Source of the DNA: Chryseobacterium indologenes
Lineage (GTDB): Bacteria > Bacteroidota > Bacteroidia > Flavobacteriales > Weeksellaceae
DNA length: 64,000 nucleotides
Direction: 5' to 3'
NCBI GenBank assembly: GCA_001013295.1
Contig: LAZY01000022.1
Span: 62,001-126,000 of the forward strand
Shown piece after piece: positions 40,580 to 49,302 of this stretch. A program made the position numbers and the translations under genes. Within the stretch, counting starts at the first letter, position 1. Each line of letters opens with the position of its first letter. The notes under the pieces were generated by a model. That model worked only from the letters and a program-made list of their open reading frames with translations, had not been told where the DNA came from and ran no database searches.

Positions 40580-40609
40580 AAATAGCTGCCATTGGCGGCT
40601 ATTTTTTGT
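40580..40609 (+). terminator. terminator after the MBL-fold gene
   Basis: AAAAATAGCTGCC pairs with GGCGGCTATTTTT (a 3-base ATT loop, one G-T type mismatch) and ends in a T-run. Confidence 0.75.
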
Positions 40610-40639
40610 TACATCATAGTCATAATAAATTAAGATAAA

Positions 40640-40790
40640 GTCACCTCAAAACTTCACCTGGCGCTAAAATAAATTATCTCATTTCACAGATGTATCATCG
40701 TAATAATTTCATTTGTGATATTTGTGAAGATATTAGTGTTCTTCGTGTTTAAATAGATGAACATTACTAGTATTAACCAGTATTTAGAAA
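40640..40790. other. intergenic stretch with a 'cacagat/tttgtga' repeat-like sequence
   Basis: Between two terminators, no gene is seen. TTTCACAGAT and ATTTGTGAAG half-repeats resemble the same class of flavobacterial intergenic repeat as at 11.6 kb. Confidence 0.4.
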
Positions 40791-40793
40791 CCA

Positions 40794-40825
40794 AAAAAAG
40801 CTGTCCCATGTAGAGACAGCTTTTG
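40794..40825 (-). terminator. terminator of the M23 peptidase gene
   Basis: AAAAAGCTGTC pairs with GACAGCTTTTT around a 9-base loop, 5 bases beyond the stop of the leftward peptidase gene. Confidence 0.8.
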
Positions 40826-40829
40826 TTTT

Positions 40830-41864
40830 TTATAGATTCATAAACAATTTCGGATTCACCGGAGTATTGTTTTTGTGTACTTCATAATGAAGGTGTGGTC
40901 CGGTAGAACGTCCGGAATTTCCTGATTTTGCGATTACCTGACCTACTTTTACCTTATCATTCACTTTAGAAACAAGCTGTGATAAATGTCCGTATAATGT
41001 AGCCAGTCCGTTTCCGTGGGAAACGATCACACAATTTCCATATCCGCCTTTCTGTCCGGAGAAAATAATGGTTCCGGCGGCAGCGGCTCTTACATCTGAG
41101 CCGTATGCTACTGCGATGTCCAGGCCTTTATGGAACTGCATCTGATCTGCTTCAGCAGGCGGATTGTTTTTTTCTGCAGGTGCTGTTTTAGCAGAACCGT
41201 TTGCTGCAACTGTTTTTGTAGCGGTAGGTGGTGCAGGAGTAGAAGAGGCTATAGGAGTCGCTTTTGGAGTTACCATTACCTTTACTTCTCTTTTATTTCC
41301 ATAGCTGTCTGTAAGTTCTACAATCTTTTCTACAGGTTCGGCTTTTACTTCCGGTTTGGGTGCAGCTGCTGCTACTGGTTTAGCCTCAGCAGTGGCAGTC
41401 GGTTTTACAGAAGCAAATACGGTTTTAAATGGAATAGGGTTCTTTCTTACGCCGAAGTTTGAGGAAATATATCCGTCTGTAGGCATCCCCAGAGGAACCT
41501 GCATCAGTTTTTTCTGAAGGTCCATCAGGTACTGGCTGTATCGGTTGGCTTGTTTGGAAAGATAAATAGAATTTGAAATACTGTCCTGATCGAGCATCAT
41601 CAGTTTTTCATTAGCAATATCCTTAGATTTAAGGAAAGAGTTCAGCTGACCCACGGTCTGATCTACTAACGTAAGATCTGTTTTCATTTTTAAATAATCT
41701 ACACTGTCTTTTTCAGTGTTTATTTTTACAAGGTTTACCTCATAGGTTTTGTCATCCTTTTCGGAAAAGAGTTTGGCTATAAAGACTCCTTGTGCAAAAA
41801 CTACTAGTAAAAGTCCTCCCAGGAGAATGTTTACGTTCTTCTTGCTGTTTAGAAATTTTTTCAT
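40830..41864 (-). CDS. M23 family metallopeptidase (LytM), membrane-anchored
   Basis: 344 residues. One N-terminal membrane segment (about 11-32), a coiled-coil region (about 45-115), an Ala/Pro/Thr-rich linker (about 150-235), and a C-terminal LytM domain with zinc motifs HKGLDIA (HxxxD) and HLHYEV (HxH). Such peptidases cut peptidoglycan peptide cross-links or act as regulators of amidases when, as here, they carry a coiled coil. Zinc ligands are intact, so it is probably active in the periplasm. Confidence 0.9.
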   Translation of the reverse strand: MKKFLNSKKNVNILLGGLLLVVFAQGVFIAKLFSEKDDKTYEVNLVKINTEKDSVDYLKMKTDLTLVDQTVGQLNSFLKSKDIANEKLMMLDQDSISNSIYLSKQANRYSQYLMDLQKKLMQVPLGMPTDGYISSNFGVRKNPIPFKTVFASVKPTATAEAKPVAAAAPKPEVKAEPVEKIVELTDSYGNKREVKVMVTPKATPIASSTPAPPTATKTVAANGSAKTAPAEKNNPPAEADQMQFHKGLDIAVAYGSDVRAAAAGTIIFSGQKGGYGNCVIVSHGNGLATLYGHLSQLVSKVNDKVKVGQVIAKSGNSGRSTGPHLHYEVHKNNTPVNPKLFMNL

Positions 41865-42064
41865 ATTTCTTCTCTTAATAAATTTTAAAACGGTTTTAAG
41901 GGTGTAAATTTAATTAAAAATAAGCATTGTAAGATATTCTTAATAAAAATTCAGTTTTTTCTGTATCTAACGTTGAATTAAGTATTTAATTGTGCAGAGG
42001 TGTTAATTTTTTCAAAAAATGGTTTTTATCATGCTTTCAAATTCCCCGTTAAATCTTTGTTTAA

Positions 42065-42072
42065 TATATTTG
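42065..42072 (+). promoter_or_regulatory. -7 box of the gpsA gene
   Basis: TATATTTG at 42065-42072 matches TAnnTTTG and lies 18 bases before the chosen gpsA start. This supports the internal start over the frame extension to 42000. Confidence 0.55.
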
Positions 42073-42089
42073 CAGTACACATTCCAATT

Positions 42090-43130
42090 ATGGCTAAAAA
42101 GAAAACAAATTCAGAATCTTCGAATCCGAAAAAGGCTAAAAACGATATTTCTGTAGGGGTAGTAGGAAGCGGAAGTTTTGCAACCGCTATTGTAAAAATG
42201 CTTGTTGAAAACTGCAAAGTAGTGCACTGGTGTGTAAGAAGTGAGTTTGTAAAAGGAGCCATTGAGCTTCGCGGACACAATCCCACTTATCTTACGGCAG
42301 CTCATTTTAACCTTAAAAGTTTAAAGCTGACAACGGATATTAATGAATTGGTTTCTGCCTGTGATGTAATTGTGCTGGCAACGCCGTCTATTTACCTGTC
42401 TGATACATTGGATAAAATGACTTGTGATTATTCAGATAAGATCTTTGTTTCCGCAATCAAAGGAATTATTCCTAAAGTTAATGATGTGGTGGCGCATTAT
42501 CTGCGTGATGAATTTAAAATCGGTTTCAGAAATCAGGCCGTTATTGCAGGACCTTGCCATGCCGAAGAAGTAGCAATGGAAAGACTTTCCTATCTTACCA
42601 TTGCTACGGTAGAAGATGAAACTGCTGAAAAGCTGGAAAGAATTTTCAGTTCAGACTTTATCAAGGTTCAGACCAGTAAAGATATTTTAGGAAATGAGTA
42701 CAGTGCCATCCTTAAAAATATCTTCGCAATAGGAGCCGGAATAGCGAGTGGGTTAGGTTATGGTGATAACTTCACCGCAGTTTTTGTTTCCAATGCAATC
42801 CGTGAAATGGAAACGTTTCTGGAGGCAATCTATGAAGCACCAAGAGATGTGAATGAAAGCGCTTATCTGGGAGATCTTTTGGTAACCGCTTATTCACTAT
42901 TCTCAAGAAACAGAAACCTGGGTAATCTTATCGGAAAAGGATATACCGTAAAATCTGCAATTCAGTCGATGAATATGGTGGCAGAAGGATACTATGCTGC
43001 ACAATCCATTTATAAGACTGCAAAGCAGAAGAATCTTAAATTACCGATCATCGATACGGTATATGCCATTTTGTATGATGGTAAAAATGCAGAAAAGCAG
43101 TTTAAAAAGCTGACTGCAAAATTGAATTAA
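42090..43130 (+). CDS. gpsA: glycerol-3-phosphate dehydrogenase [NAD(P)+]
   Basis: 346 residues from the ATG at 42090. A Lys/Ser-rich 20-residue lead is followed by the Rossmann motif VGVVGSGSFATAI. Further motifs are VSAIKGI, the substrate loop AGPCHAEEVA, and the catalytic Lys in YSAILKNIFAIGAGIASGLGYG. It reduces dihydroxyacetone phosphate to glycerol-3-phosphate for phospholipid synthesis in the cytoplasm. Single gene with terminators after it. Confidence 0.93.
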   Translation: MAKKKTNSESSNPKKAKNDISVGVVGSGSFATAIVKMLVENCKVVHWCVRSEFVKGAIELRGHNPTYLTAAHFNLKSLKLTTDINELVSACDVIVLATPSIYLSDTLDKMTCDYSDKIFVSAIKGIIPKVNDVVAHYLRDEFKIGFRNQAVIAGPCHAEEVAMERLSYLTIATVEDETAEKLERIFSSDFIKVQTSKDILGNEYSAILKNIFAIGAGIASGLGYGDNFTAVFVSNAIREMETFLEAIYEAPRDVNESAYLGDLLVTAYSLFSRNRNLGNLIGKGYTVKSAIQSMNMVAEGYYAAQSIYKTAKQKNLKLPIIDTVYAILYDGKNAEKQFKKLTAKLN

Positions 43131-43132
43131 AA

Positions 43133-43159
43133 AACAAGGCTTTAGTGTAAAGCCTTGTT
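43133..43159 (+). terminator. gpsA terminator
   Basis: Perfect 12-bp stem AACAAGGCTTTA/TAAAGCCTTGTT (43133-43144 and 43148-43159) with a 3-base loop and a following T. Confidence 0.85.
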
Positions 43160-43172
43160 TCAAAGATAATTT

Positions 43173-43205
43173 AAAACTTAAGCATAGAAATGCTTAAGTT
43201 TTTTT
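43173..43205. terminator. second, convergent terminator
   Basis: 12-bp stem AAAACTTAAGCA/TGCTTAAGTTTT (43173-43184 and 43191-43202) abutting the stop of the leftward surface-protein gene, with T-runs on both strands. It probably ends that operon and backs up the gpsA terminator. Confidence 0.75.
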
Positions 43206-43980
43206 ATTGACTCATTTTAGTAATAACCAGAACCAATGACGAACGAATATTAAGGTTACTGGCTGTAAATCCGTTTCCGGTATCAAATTCAAACTTTTGT
43301 CTGATCGTGGTAGGCGATGTTAATTTCAGAAAATAGCTTCCCTCAAAAAATGTAAAGGAACTGGATAGCTGGCACATTCTGTTGGTTTCCGTGATTGTTG
43401 TATTTCCCGTTGTATTGATCAGATAAGACCTTGTACAGGTGAAATTCTGACCAAGGTACTGAGTATTGGCGGTTCCGTTATTATTATTGCCATTGCTGGA
43501 ATCTACAGAATATCTGACGATATAAGTTCCTGCGGGAAGAGTAATCGTAGAATTATCAGTGCCCAATGACGCTCCGGTAATTTTGTTGGAGGCCACTGCG
43601 AAACTGCCTAAGGTATTATCTGTACTGCCAGTAGGAATCAGAACACCCGGGCCGATGGTAAGAGACATGGTTTGCGGTTCAGCTCCGGAAAGGACAGCTC
43701 GTTGCCATTGGGTCCGAACCCAGACGTAATATCCTTTAGGATAAGTAGACAAACCACCTTTGTTATAGATGATCAGGCCGTCAGCCGGATTGGAAATAGG
43801 CGTTGTTGTACTGTTGAGTATCGTAAGGTCATATTGAGGGATAAGAACGCCTTTGTTAGACGAATTGATGTCAAGAACACTACTGGAATTGGGGGTGTTT
43901 GTATTGATGCCAACTTGTGCCTTTAAGGAGGTGCCAAGCAGAATAAGAACCGTACAAACAAGATTAATATAGGTTTTCAT
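43204..43980 (-). CDS. secreted surface protein, third of a trio
   Basis: 258 residues with a signal peptide (about 1-21, ending SLKAQ). After it comes the flavobacterial head motif VGINTNTPNSSSVLDINSSN, KGVLIPQYDLTIL, and PADGLIIYNKGG with WVRTQWQRA. The C-terminal half is a beta-rich domain of unknown fold (TITLPAGTYIVRYSVDSSNG). Proteins with this head resemble phage tail-fibre-like or carbohydrate-binding exported proteins. No sorting domain is visible. Part of an operon with the next two genes. Confidence 0.75.
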   Translation of the reverse strand: MKTYINLVCTVLILLGTSLKAQVGINTNTPNSSSVLDINSSNKGVLIPQYDLTILNSTTTPISNPADGLIIYNKGGLSTYPKGYYVWVRTQWQRAVLSGAEPQTMSLTIGPGVLIPTGSTDNTLGSFAVASNKITGASLGTDNSTITLPAGTYIVRYSVDSSNGNNNNGTANTQYLGQNFTCTRSYLINTTGNTTITETNRMCQLSSSFTFFEGSYFLKLTSPTTIRQKFEFDTGNGFTASNLNIRSSLVLVITKMSQ

Positions 43981-43991
43981 TATAATACGAA

Positions 43992-44813
43992 TTATTGATT
44001 AAGGGCTGATCTCTGAATGTCAACTTTTGCATTGGTGATAATGATCTCTCCATTATTGGGAGAAGCACCACCGGCATTTAACTGATAGGTTCCTCCATCA
44101 TCGTGAGCAATAGCCGGAACCAGGTTAATTGGAGTAGCCGATGTTGCGACAAAGGAAAAACTCAGATTCAGCGTATGGGTCTTGTTGCTGGCAATCGACT
44201 GTGCATTGATGCTGATTGTTTTTCCATATTGTGTTCCGCTTACCGGGTCTACCAATTTTACCAGATACTGATGCAGATGGACAGGAGTTCCCCCGATTCC
44301 CAATGTTGAGCTTTCAAGAGTTGTTTTGATATTCAGGCATAGATTGACCAGATAACCACTATTCCCCGGGAGGGTAATAAGTCCTGTCGTATTGCTGTAA
44401 GACGCTCCAATATCATTCGATACCGTTGTAAAGCCTGCATCCGTAAAGTTCTTGAAACTTCCGTTTGCCAGATTTCCCAATACAGAATAGTCTGTGGTTC
44501 GCTGAAGGATCATATAACTTACCAGATTATAAGTATCAGCCAGCTGGGTCCATCTGTTGTTTTTCCATAGATAAATACCGGGGCTGATCGAGTTTCCTTT
44601 ATTGTATACAACAAGTCCTTCCGCGGGATTATTGACCGGTGAAGTATTGTTGAGTATATCTACAATATCTACTCTGGGAAGAAGAACCCCTTTGTTGGTA
44701 GATTCTGATATTTCGAGAACAGCAGAGCTGTTGACGGTTGTTTTCCCAATAGCTACTTGAGCATAAATCATCTGAGCTATACTAAAAAATAGCAGGATAT
44801 AACTTCTTTTCAT
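43992..44813 (-). CDS. secreted surface protein, second of a trio
   Basis: 273 residues with a signal peptide (MKRSYILLFFSIAQMIYAQ) and the same head as its neighbours: VAIGKTTVNSSAVLEISEST, NKGVLLPRVDIVDIL, NPAEGLVVYNKGN, YLWKNNRWTQLADT. The C-terminal half is beta-rich and Ser/Thr/Asn-rich. The three proteins share the first 110 or so residues and diverge after that, so they probably share a secretion or assembly route and differ in what they bind (inference). Confidence 0.75.
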   Translation of the reverse strand: MKRSYILLFFSIAQMIYAQVAIGKTTVNSSAVLEISESTNKGVLLPRVDIVDILNNTSPVNNPAEGLVVYNKGNSISPGIYLWKNNRWTQLADTYNLVSYMILQRTTDYSVLGNLANGSFKNFTDAGFTTVSNDIGASYSNTTGLITLPGNSGYLVNLCLNIKTTLESSTLGIGGTPVHLHQYLVKLVDPVSGTQYGKTISINAQSIASNKTHTLNLSFSFVATSATPINLVPAIAHDDGGTYQLNAGGASPNNGEIIITNAKVDIQRSALNQ

Positions 44814-44823
44814 ATGTGGTTTT

Positions 44824-45930
44824 TTAAAGTTGGGATATTTTGATATAAGATCCGGTAGGGATCACATTCACAAGGTCATAGAATGTACTGTTCTGCATTC
44901 TGCCTAATCGTAACCTCAGTCCTCCGATGATGTTGGCATTGGCGTTGGCCGGAACACTATAATAGTAAGACCAGGTAGCCAGGTGATTGGTATTGACTTT
45001 AGATACAATGGGAACTTCTTTTCTTGTATTGGCCCCTCCTGTAAAAGTATTGGTGGTATTATTGTATACATCGTTGGTAAAGTCAATAAAATATCCCATC
45101 AGATAATAGGAACTTCCTGTTAGAGGGGCTGTTCCTCCCTGTCCTGGCGGGTTTTCCGGTGGTGAATTGAGATTTAAATTGACTTCTACCAGATAATTTC
45201 CCTGTGGCAATACCAGCGAATACCCGCCAAATGACGTATTCTGGACCACTTTAAAACCATTGATGTTGGATACCCCCGAAATAGCTGGCGGGTTTACCAT
45301 CAGCAAAGCATTGACTCCTGCAGCAGCATTATCCAATACAGACAAAGATCCTGTAAAATCTAGATAAGCAACCTTTGGGGTATTTTCAGCGTCCGTACTG
45401 CTTTGCCATTTGTTAGTTGTACTATTGAAAACATACAGCGTTTTATTATTGCTGTTGGTGCCTCCGTTGTAAGCAATAAGACCATTGGCAGGGGAAGCTA
45501 CCGGGGAAGTGGTATTGCTCACATCCGTAATATTAAGATTAGGGAACAGGAGACCTTTATTACCTCCGGATAAAGTTACTGTAGGTACGGTAGTATAGCC
45601 GCTTCCGCCGCTGTTGAGGGTAATTCCGGTCACGACACCGTTGGTAATGGTAGCTGTAGCACGGGCTTTGGTACCACCGTTGACAATGGCTCCTCCTCCG
45701 TAAAAATTAACTGTTGGGGCTGTAGTATAGCCGCTTCCTCCGTTGTTGATGGTAATTCCGGTTACTGCACCTCCTGATAAGGTGGCAGTAGCAGTAGCAG
45801 AAACTCCATTGAAGTTCTCAATGTGCAGAATAGCACTCGTGTCCGGTTTGGACGTGTTGATTCCTACACTTCCGCTTTGGGCAAAGGCCACTGTAGCGAA
45901 CAATGTACTCACTAGGTTAACAATTTTCAT
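44824..45930 (-). CDS. secreted surface protein with inserted glycine-rich repeats
   Basis: 368 residues with a signal peptide (about 1-17). The common head [21 protein letters not shown] is interrupted before [14 protein letters not shown] by two tandem Gly-rich units of about 40-46 residues (pattern ATATxxxGxVTGITxNxGGSGYTTxPTVxxxGG, residues about 45-125). The rest matches its neighbours. It is the first gene of a leftward operon of three; the genes are 10 and 11 bases apart. The inserted repeats look like a stalk or binding module acquired by this copy only. Confidence 0.75.
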   Translation of the reverse strand: MKIVNLVSTLFATVAFAQSGSVGINTSKPDTSAILHIENFNGVSATATATLSGGAVTGITINNGGSGYTTAPTVNFYGGGAIVNGGTKARATATITNGVVTGITLNSGGSGYTTVPTVTLSGGNKGLLFPNLNITDVSNTTSPVASPANGLIAYNGGTNSNNKTLYVFNSTTNKWQSSTDAENTPKVAYLDFTGSLSVLDNAAAGVNALLMVNPPAISGVSNINGFKVVQNTSFGGYSLVLPQGNYLVEVNLNLNSPPENPPGQGGTAPLTGSSYYLMGYFIDFTNDVYNNTTNTFTGGANTRKEVPIVSKVNTNHLATWSYYYSVPANANANIIGGLRLRLGRMQNSTFYDLVNVIPTGSYIKISQL

Positions 45931-46452
45931 CTTTAAGTTTGTTTACGAAATAATTTAAATTAATACACCTAATTCTGTATTAATTTATTGAAAGGTACGT
46001 AAAAAAAATGATCAATTATTATGTTTAATTTAGAATTTTATCTATAAAAATGATTATTTTTCAATAAAAAGTGATTTTTGGTTTAATTTGTTCAATATTT
46101 AATCACTTCTTGTTGAAAAAACAATAAACCATAAATGATTATGATTGTGAGGGTTTTCAGAGACGAACTTAAATAAACTTAATTTTTTAGGGAATATAAG
46201 ACACTATGTTGTGTTTTAATTAGTTACGATACAGTGAGTTATATTTTTTTAAAATATGGTATCTTTTATAGAAAATTATTCATAAAATTTTAGTTCGATT
46301 CATCATTTCAATGAAACTTTATTGATAATTTCCATGATTTTTTGTTGTACAGTAAGGAAGAACTTTTCAGCCAAAAATTAACGTGTTAAAATCGTTAAAC
46401 ACGTTTCTCTTTTTAAAACTTTTCCCGAAATTTGAGGTAAAATTTTAAAATT
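45931..46452. other. AT-rich divergent gap; operator-like dyad before mqo
   Basis: About 520 bases without a gene. The notable structure is an 8-bp perfect inverted repeat, AACGTGTT (46380-46387) and AACACGTT (46398-46405), 10 bases apart, 48 bases before mqo. It looks like a regulator site. The other side must hold the promoter of the surface-protein operon. Confidence 0.6.
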
Positions 46453-47958
46453 ATGTCACAATCGCTTACAAGCAGAACACCGAAACCTAAATACGACGTT
46501 GTACTGATAGGAGGCGGAATTATGAGTGCTACATTAGCAACATTACTCCATGAATTTGATCCCAATCTAGAAATCGCTATCTTCGAAAGGCTTGGAAGAT
46601 TTGCCAAAGAAAGTACAGCAGCATGGAACAACGCCGGAACAGGCCACTCCGCTTTTTGTGAGCTAAATTATACGCCAGAAAAACCCGATGGAACCATCGA
46701 TATAAAAAAAGCTGAAAGTATTGCAGAACAGTTTGAAATTTCAAAGCAGTTCTGGGCTTATCTTATTTCTAAAGGGTATATTCATGAACCTAAAGATTTC
46801 ATCAACTCGTGTCCGCATATGAGTCTTGTATTTGGTGAAAAAGATGCTGAATACCTTAAAAAGCGTCATGATAAATTGAGCGAATCTGTTCTTTTCTCAG
46901 GAATGGAATTCTCTACAGATCATGAAAAACTGAGAGAATGGATTCCTTTGGTCATGAGCAAAAGAAATAAATCCGAAGTCATGGCAGCCACGAAGATGGA
47001 TATGGGAACGGATGTGAACTTCGGAACATTGACCAGAAAAATGGGTAGACATCTGCTGGAAGATTCCAATGTAGACGTTTTCTTATACCATGAGGTAAAA
47101 GACATCTCTCCGAGAGAAAACGGAAAGTGGGAAATGAAGGTAAAAGACAGAATCCACAGCCACAAACAGGAAGTTGTTGCTGATTTTGTGTTTATCGGTG
47201 CCGGAGGATATGCTCTTTCGCTATTGGACAGCTCAGATATAAAAGAAAGTGAAGGATACGGAGGTTTCCCTGTTTCAGGACAATGGCTGGTGACTCATAA
47301 CCAGGAATTGGTAGAAAAACATCAGGCTAAAGTATACACACAGGCTACTGTAGATGCTCCGCCAATGTCTGTTCCTCACCTTGACCTTAGAATCATTGAC
47401 GGGCAGAAAGCTCTTCTTTTCGGGCCTTTTGCAGGTTTCTCAACAAAATTCCTGAAAGAAGGAAGCTACCTTGATCTTCCCGAAAGTGTCAATACCAAAA
47501 ACTTAAAATCATTGTTCGGGGCATGGTGGCACAATATCCCTCTTACAAAATATCTTATTCAGCAGGTGGCGATGACGAAGGCTCAGAGAATGCAGCATTT
47601 GAGAGAATTTATCAAAGATGCTAAAGAACAGGACTGGGAGCTGAAAGTTGCAGGACAAAGAGTTCAGGTCATTAAAAAAGACGAAAAAGAAGGCGGAAAG
47701 CTTGAGTTCGGAACTGAAGTCGTTGTGAATAAAGCCGGTACTATTGCTTCATTATTGGGAGCTTCACCGGGAGCCTCAACCGCTGTATATGCCATGCTGG
47801 ATGTTCTTGAAAGATGTTTCACTGAAAGATTCCATGGCGAATGGCAAGGGAAGTTATTGGAAATGGTTCCTTCTTATGGTCAGAAACTGGCAGAAAACCC
47901 TGCACTTACCAATGAAGTAAGGAATTATACAAAAGAAAAACTGGAATTAGAATATTAA
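46453..47958 (+). CDS. mqo: malate:quinone oxidoreductase
   Basis: 501 residues, the family's usual length. The FAD-binding motif is VVLIGGGIMSATLATLL at the N-terminus, followed by the Mqo hallmark STAAWNNAGTGHSAFCELNYTP. Further conserved stretches are VFIGAGGYALSLL, GGFPVSGQWL and LLGASPGASTAV near the C-terminus. It oxidises malate to oxaloacetate and passes electrons to quinone at the inner membrane, serving the citrate cycle. It is a single gene. Confidence 0.95.
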   Translation: MSQSLTSRTPKPKYDVVLIGGGIMSATLATLLHEFDPNLEIAIFERLGRFAKESTAAWNNAGTGHSAFCELNYTPEKPDGTIDIKKAESIAEQFEISKQFWAYLISKGYIHEPKDFINSCPHMSLVFGEKDAEYLKKRHDKLSESVLFSGMEFSTDHEKLREWIPLVMSKRNKSEVMAATKMDMGTDVNFGTLTRKMGRHLLEDSNVDVFLYHEVKDISPRENGKWEMKVKDRIHSHKQEVVADFVFIGAGGYALSLLDSSDIKESEGYGGFPVSGQWLVTHNQELVEKHQAKVYTQATVDAPPMSVPHLDLRIIDGQKALLFGPFAGFSTKFLKEGSYLDLPESVNTKNLKSLFGAWWHNIPLTKYLIQQVAMTKAQRMQHLREFIKDAKEQDWELKVAGQRVQVIKKDEKEGGKLEFGTEVVVNKAGTIASLLGASPGASTAVYAMLDVLERCFTERFHGEWQGKLLEMVPSYGQKLAENPALTNEVRNYTKEKLELEY

Positions 47959-48028
47959 CATCAATAGTGGGCAATGTGTAAGATAGGAATAGAAGACACA
48001 TTGCCCATTATCTATTACTTATAACAAC

Positions 48029-48430
48029 GTGGAAGAAGTAGTTGTAAAGCCAGTCATTGCAAAAGAACTCCTGGAATCTCTTCAGGCCAAAACAGAAGAG
48101 GAGAGGCAGGTGATTGTGCATTGTTGCTTTCCGGCATCCCCTTTTTTAGGAAACCTGATCAGGATCTGGCATTCGACCTATCTTTTTGACAATCAGTCTG
48201 AGCATAGGAGCAAATTGATTCATGCTGAAAATATTTCCATTTCTCCTTACTGGACGCCTGTTCCTTTTATGAAGGATTTTTGGTTTACCCTGATATTTTC
48301 AGGACTTCCGAAGGATTGTAAAAGTTTTGATCTGAAAGAAGTGATTCCTGAGGAAGGCGGCTTTTTTGTAGAATCAATTAAAAGAAACTCATCAGACATC
48401 TATCGGGTGAAAATATCAGAATCCTATTAA
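48029..48430 (+). CDS. conserved-looking hypothetical protein
   Basis: 133 residues starting with GTG. It contains VHCCFPASPFLGNLIRIWHS, then SISPYWTPVPFMKDFWFTLIFSGLP, with no recognised domain and no signal peptide. It lies 6 bases before the ANT(6)-like gene and may be cotranscribed with it. Function unknown. Confidence 0.62.
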   Translation: MEEVVVKPVIAKELLESLQAKTEEERQVIVHCCFPASPFLGNLIRIWHSTYLFDNQSEHRSKLIHAENISISPYWTPVPFMKDFWFTLIFSGLPKDCKSFDLKEVIPEEGGFFVESIKRNSSDIYRVKISESY

Positions 48431-48435
48431 CGAGC

Positions 48436-49302
48436 ATGAAAGTACGGGAAGAAAAACTGAAGCAGATCATTCACTGGGCAGAAAATAATCCGGATATTCG
48501 TGCTGTTCTTCTGACAAGTTCGCTGGTAAACCCTTATGCACCTGTAGATGACTTCAGTGACCTTGATGTGGAACTGGTTTTTGACAAAAGAGAAGCGTAC
48601 GAGGTCAATAACGATTGGCTCAATCTTTTTGGTTATCCTATTTCCATGATTGAAGAAGATGACAGGGTATTCGATGGGGTACATGCGATGAAAATGGTTC
48701 TCTATAAAGATCATGTAAAAGTTGACTTTAAATTGTACCAGACCTCGGAATTCATTACAGAAATAAAAAAAGAAAAACTTCCCGATGACTGGGATGTTGG
48801 CTATAAAATTTTACTTGATAAAGATGGTCTTACCAGGGATCTGAAACCTCCTACCTATCAGTCGGTCATGATTCATCAACCTTCAGAAAAGAAATTTAAG
48901 CAATTGTTGAATGATTTCTGGTGGGATACCACCTACGTGGCGAAATGCCTGAAACGGGGAGATATTTTCTATGCTAAATTTATGTCTGAAAATATCCTGA
49001 GAACAGATTATCTGGTTCCTTTAATCGAATGGTATATCGCAGCTGATCATGACTGGAATACTATCACTACCAACAAACATGGAAGGCTTTTTCAAAAATA
49101 TCTTTCTGATGACCTTTGGAACAGGATAGAAGCTACCTTTTCCGGAAGTGATATTGAAGAGAACTGGATGGCTGTATTGGCTTATGCTGATCTGGTACAT
49201 GAACTGGGTACAGCATTGGCAGAAAAACTCAACTTTGAATATCCCCATACCCTTGAAAAAGACATTCGGAATTATCTTGAAGAAGTAAAATCAATGTCTT
49301 AA
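48436..49302 (+). CDS. aminoglycoside 6-adenylyltransferase-like protein
   Basis: 288 residues, matching the ANT(6) length and layout. The nucleotidyltransferase core is near residue 24: LLTSSLVNPYAPVDDFSDLDVELV, where active enzymes have LLTGSRANP and DxD. The Asp pair of DDFSDLD is present but the Gly-Ser-Arg turn reads Ser-Ser-Leu, so nucleotide binding may be changed. KVDFKLYQ provides a third acid. Known members modify streptomycin; here the role may be housekeeping or a different substrate. Its 3' end overlaps the convergent GMC gene by 4 bases. Confidence 0.8.
   Translation: MKVREEKLKQIIHWAENNPDIRAVLLTSSLVNPYAPVDDFSDLDVELVFDKREAYEVNNDWLNLFGYPISMIEEDDRVFDGVHAMKMVLYKDHVKVDFKLYQTSEFITEIKKEKLPDDWDVGYKILLDKDGLTRDLKPPTYQSVMIHQPSEKKFKQLLNDFWWDTTYVAKCLKRGDIFYAKFMSENILRTDYLVPLIEWYIAADHDWNTITTNKHGRLFQKYLSDDLWNRIEATFSGSDIEENWMAVLAYADLVHELGTALAEKLNFEYPHTLEKDIRNYLEEVKSMS

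Noticed and set aside
41130..41462. 110-codon Cys/Phe-rich plus-strand frame
   Set aside because: It lies opposite the Ala/Thr/Pro-rich linker of the M23 peptidase, whose codon use creates the frame on the other strand.
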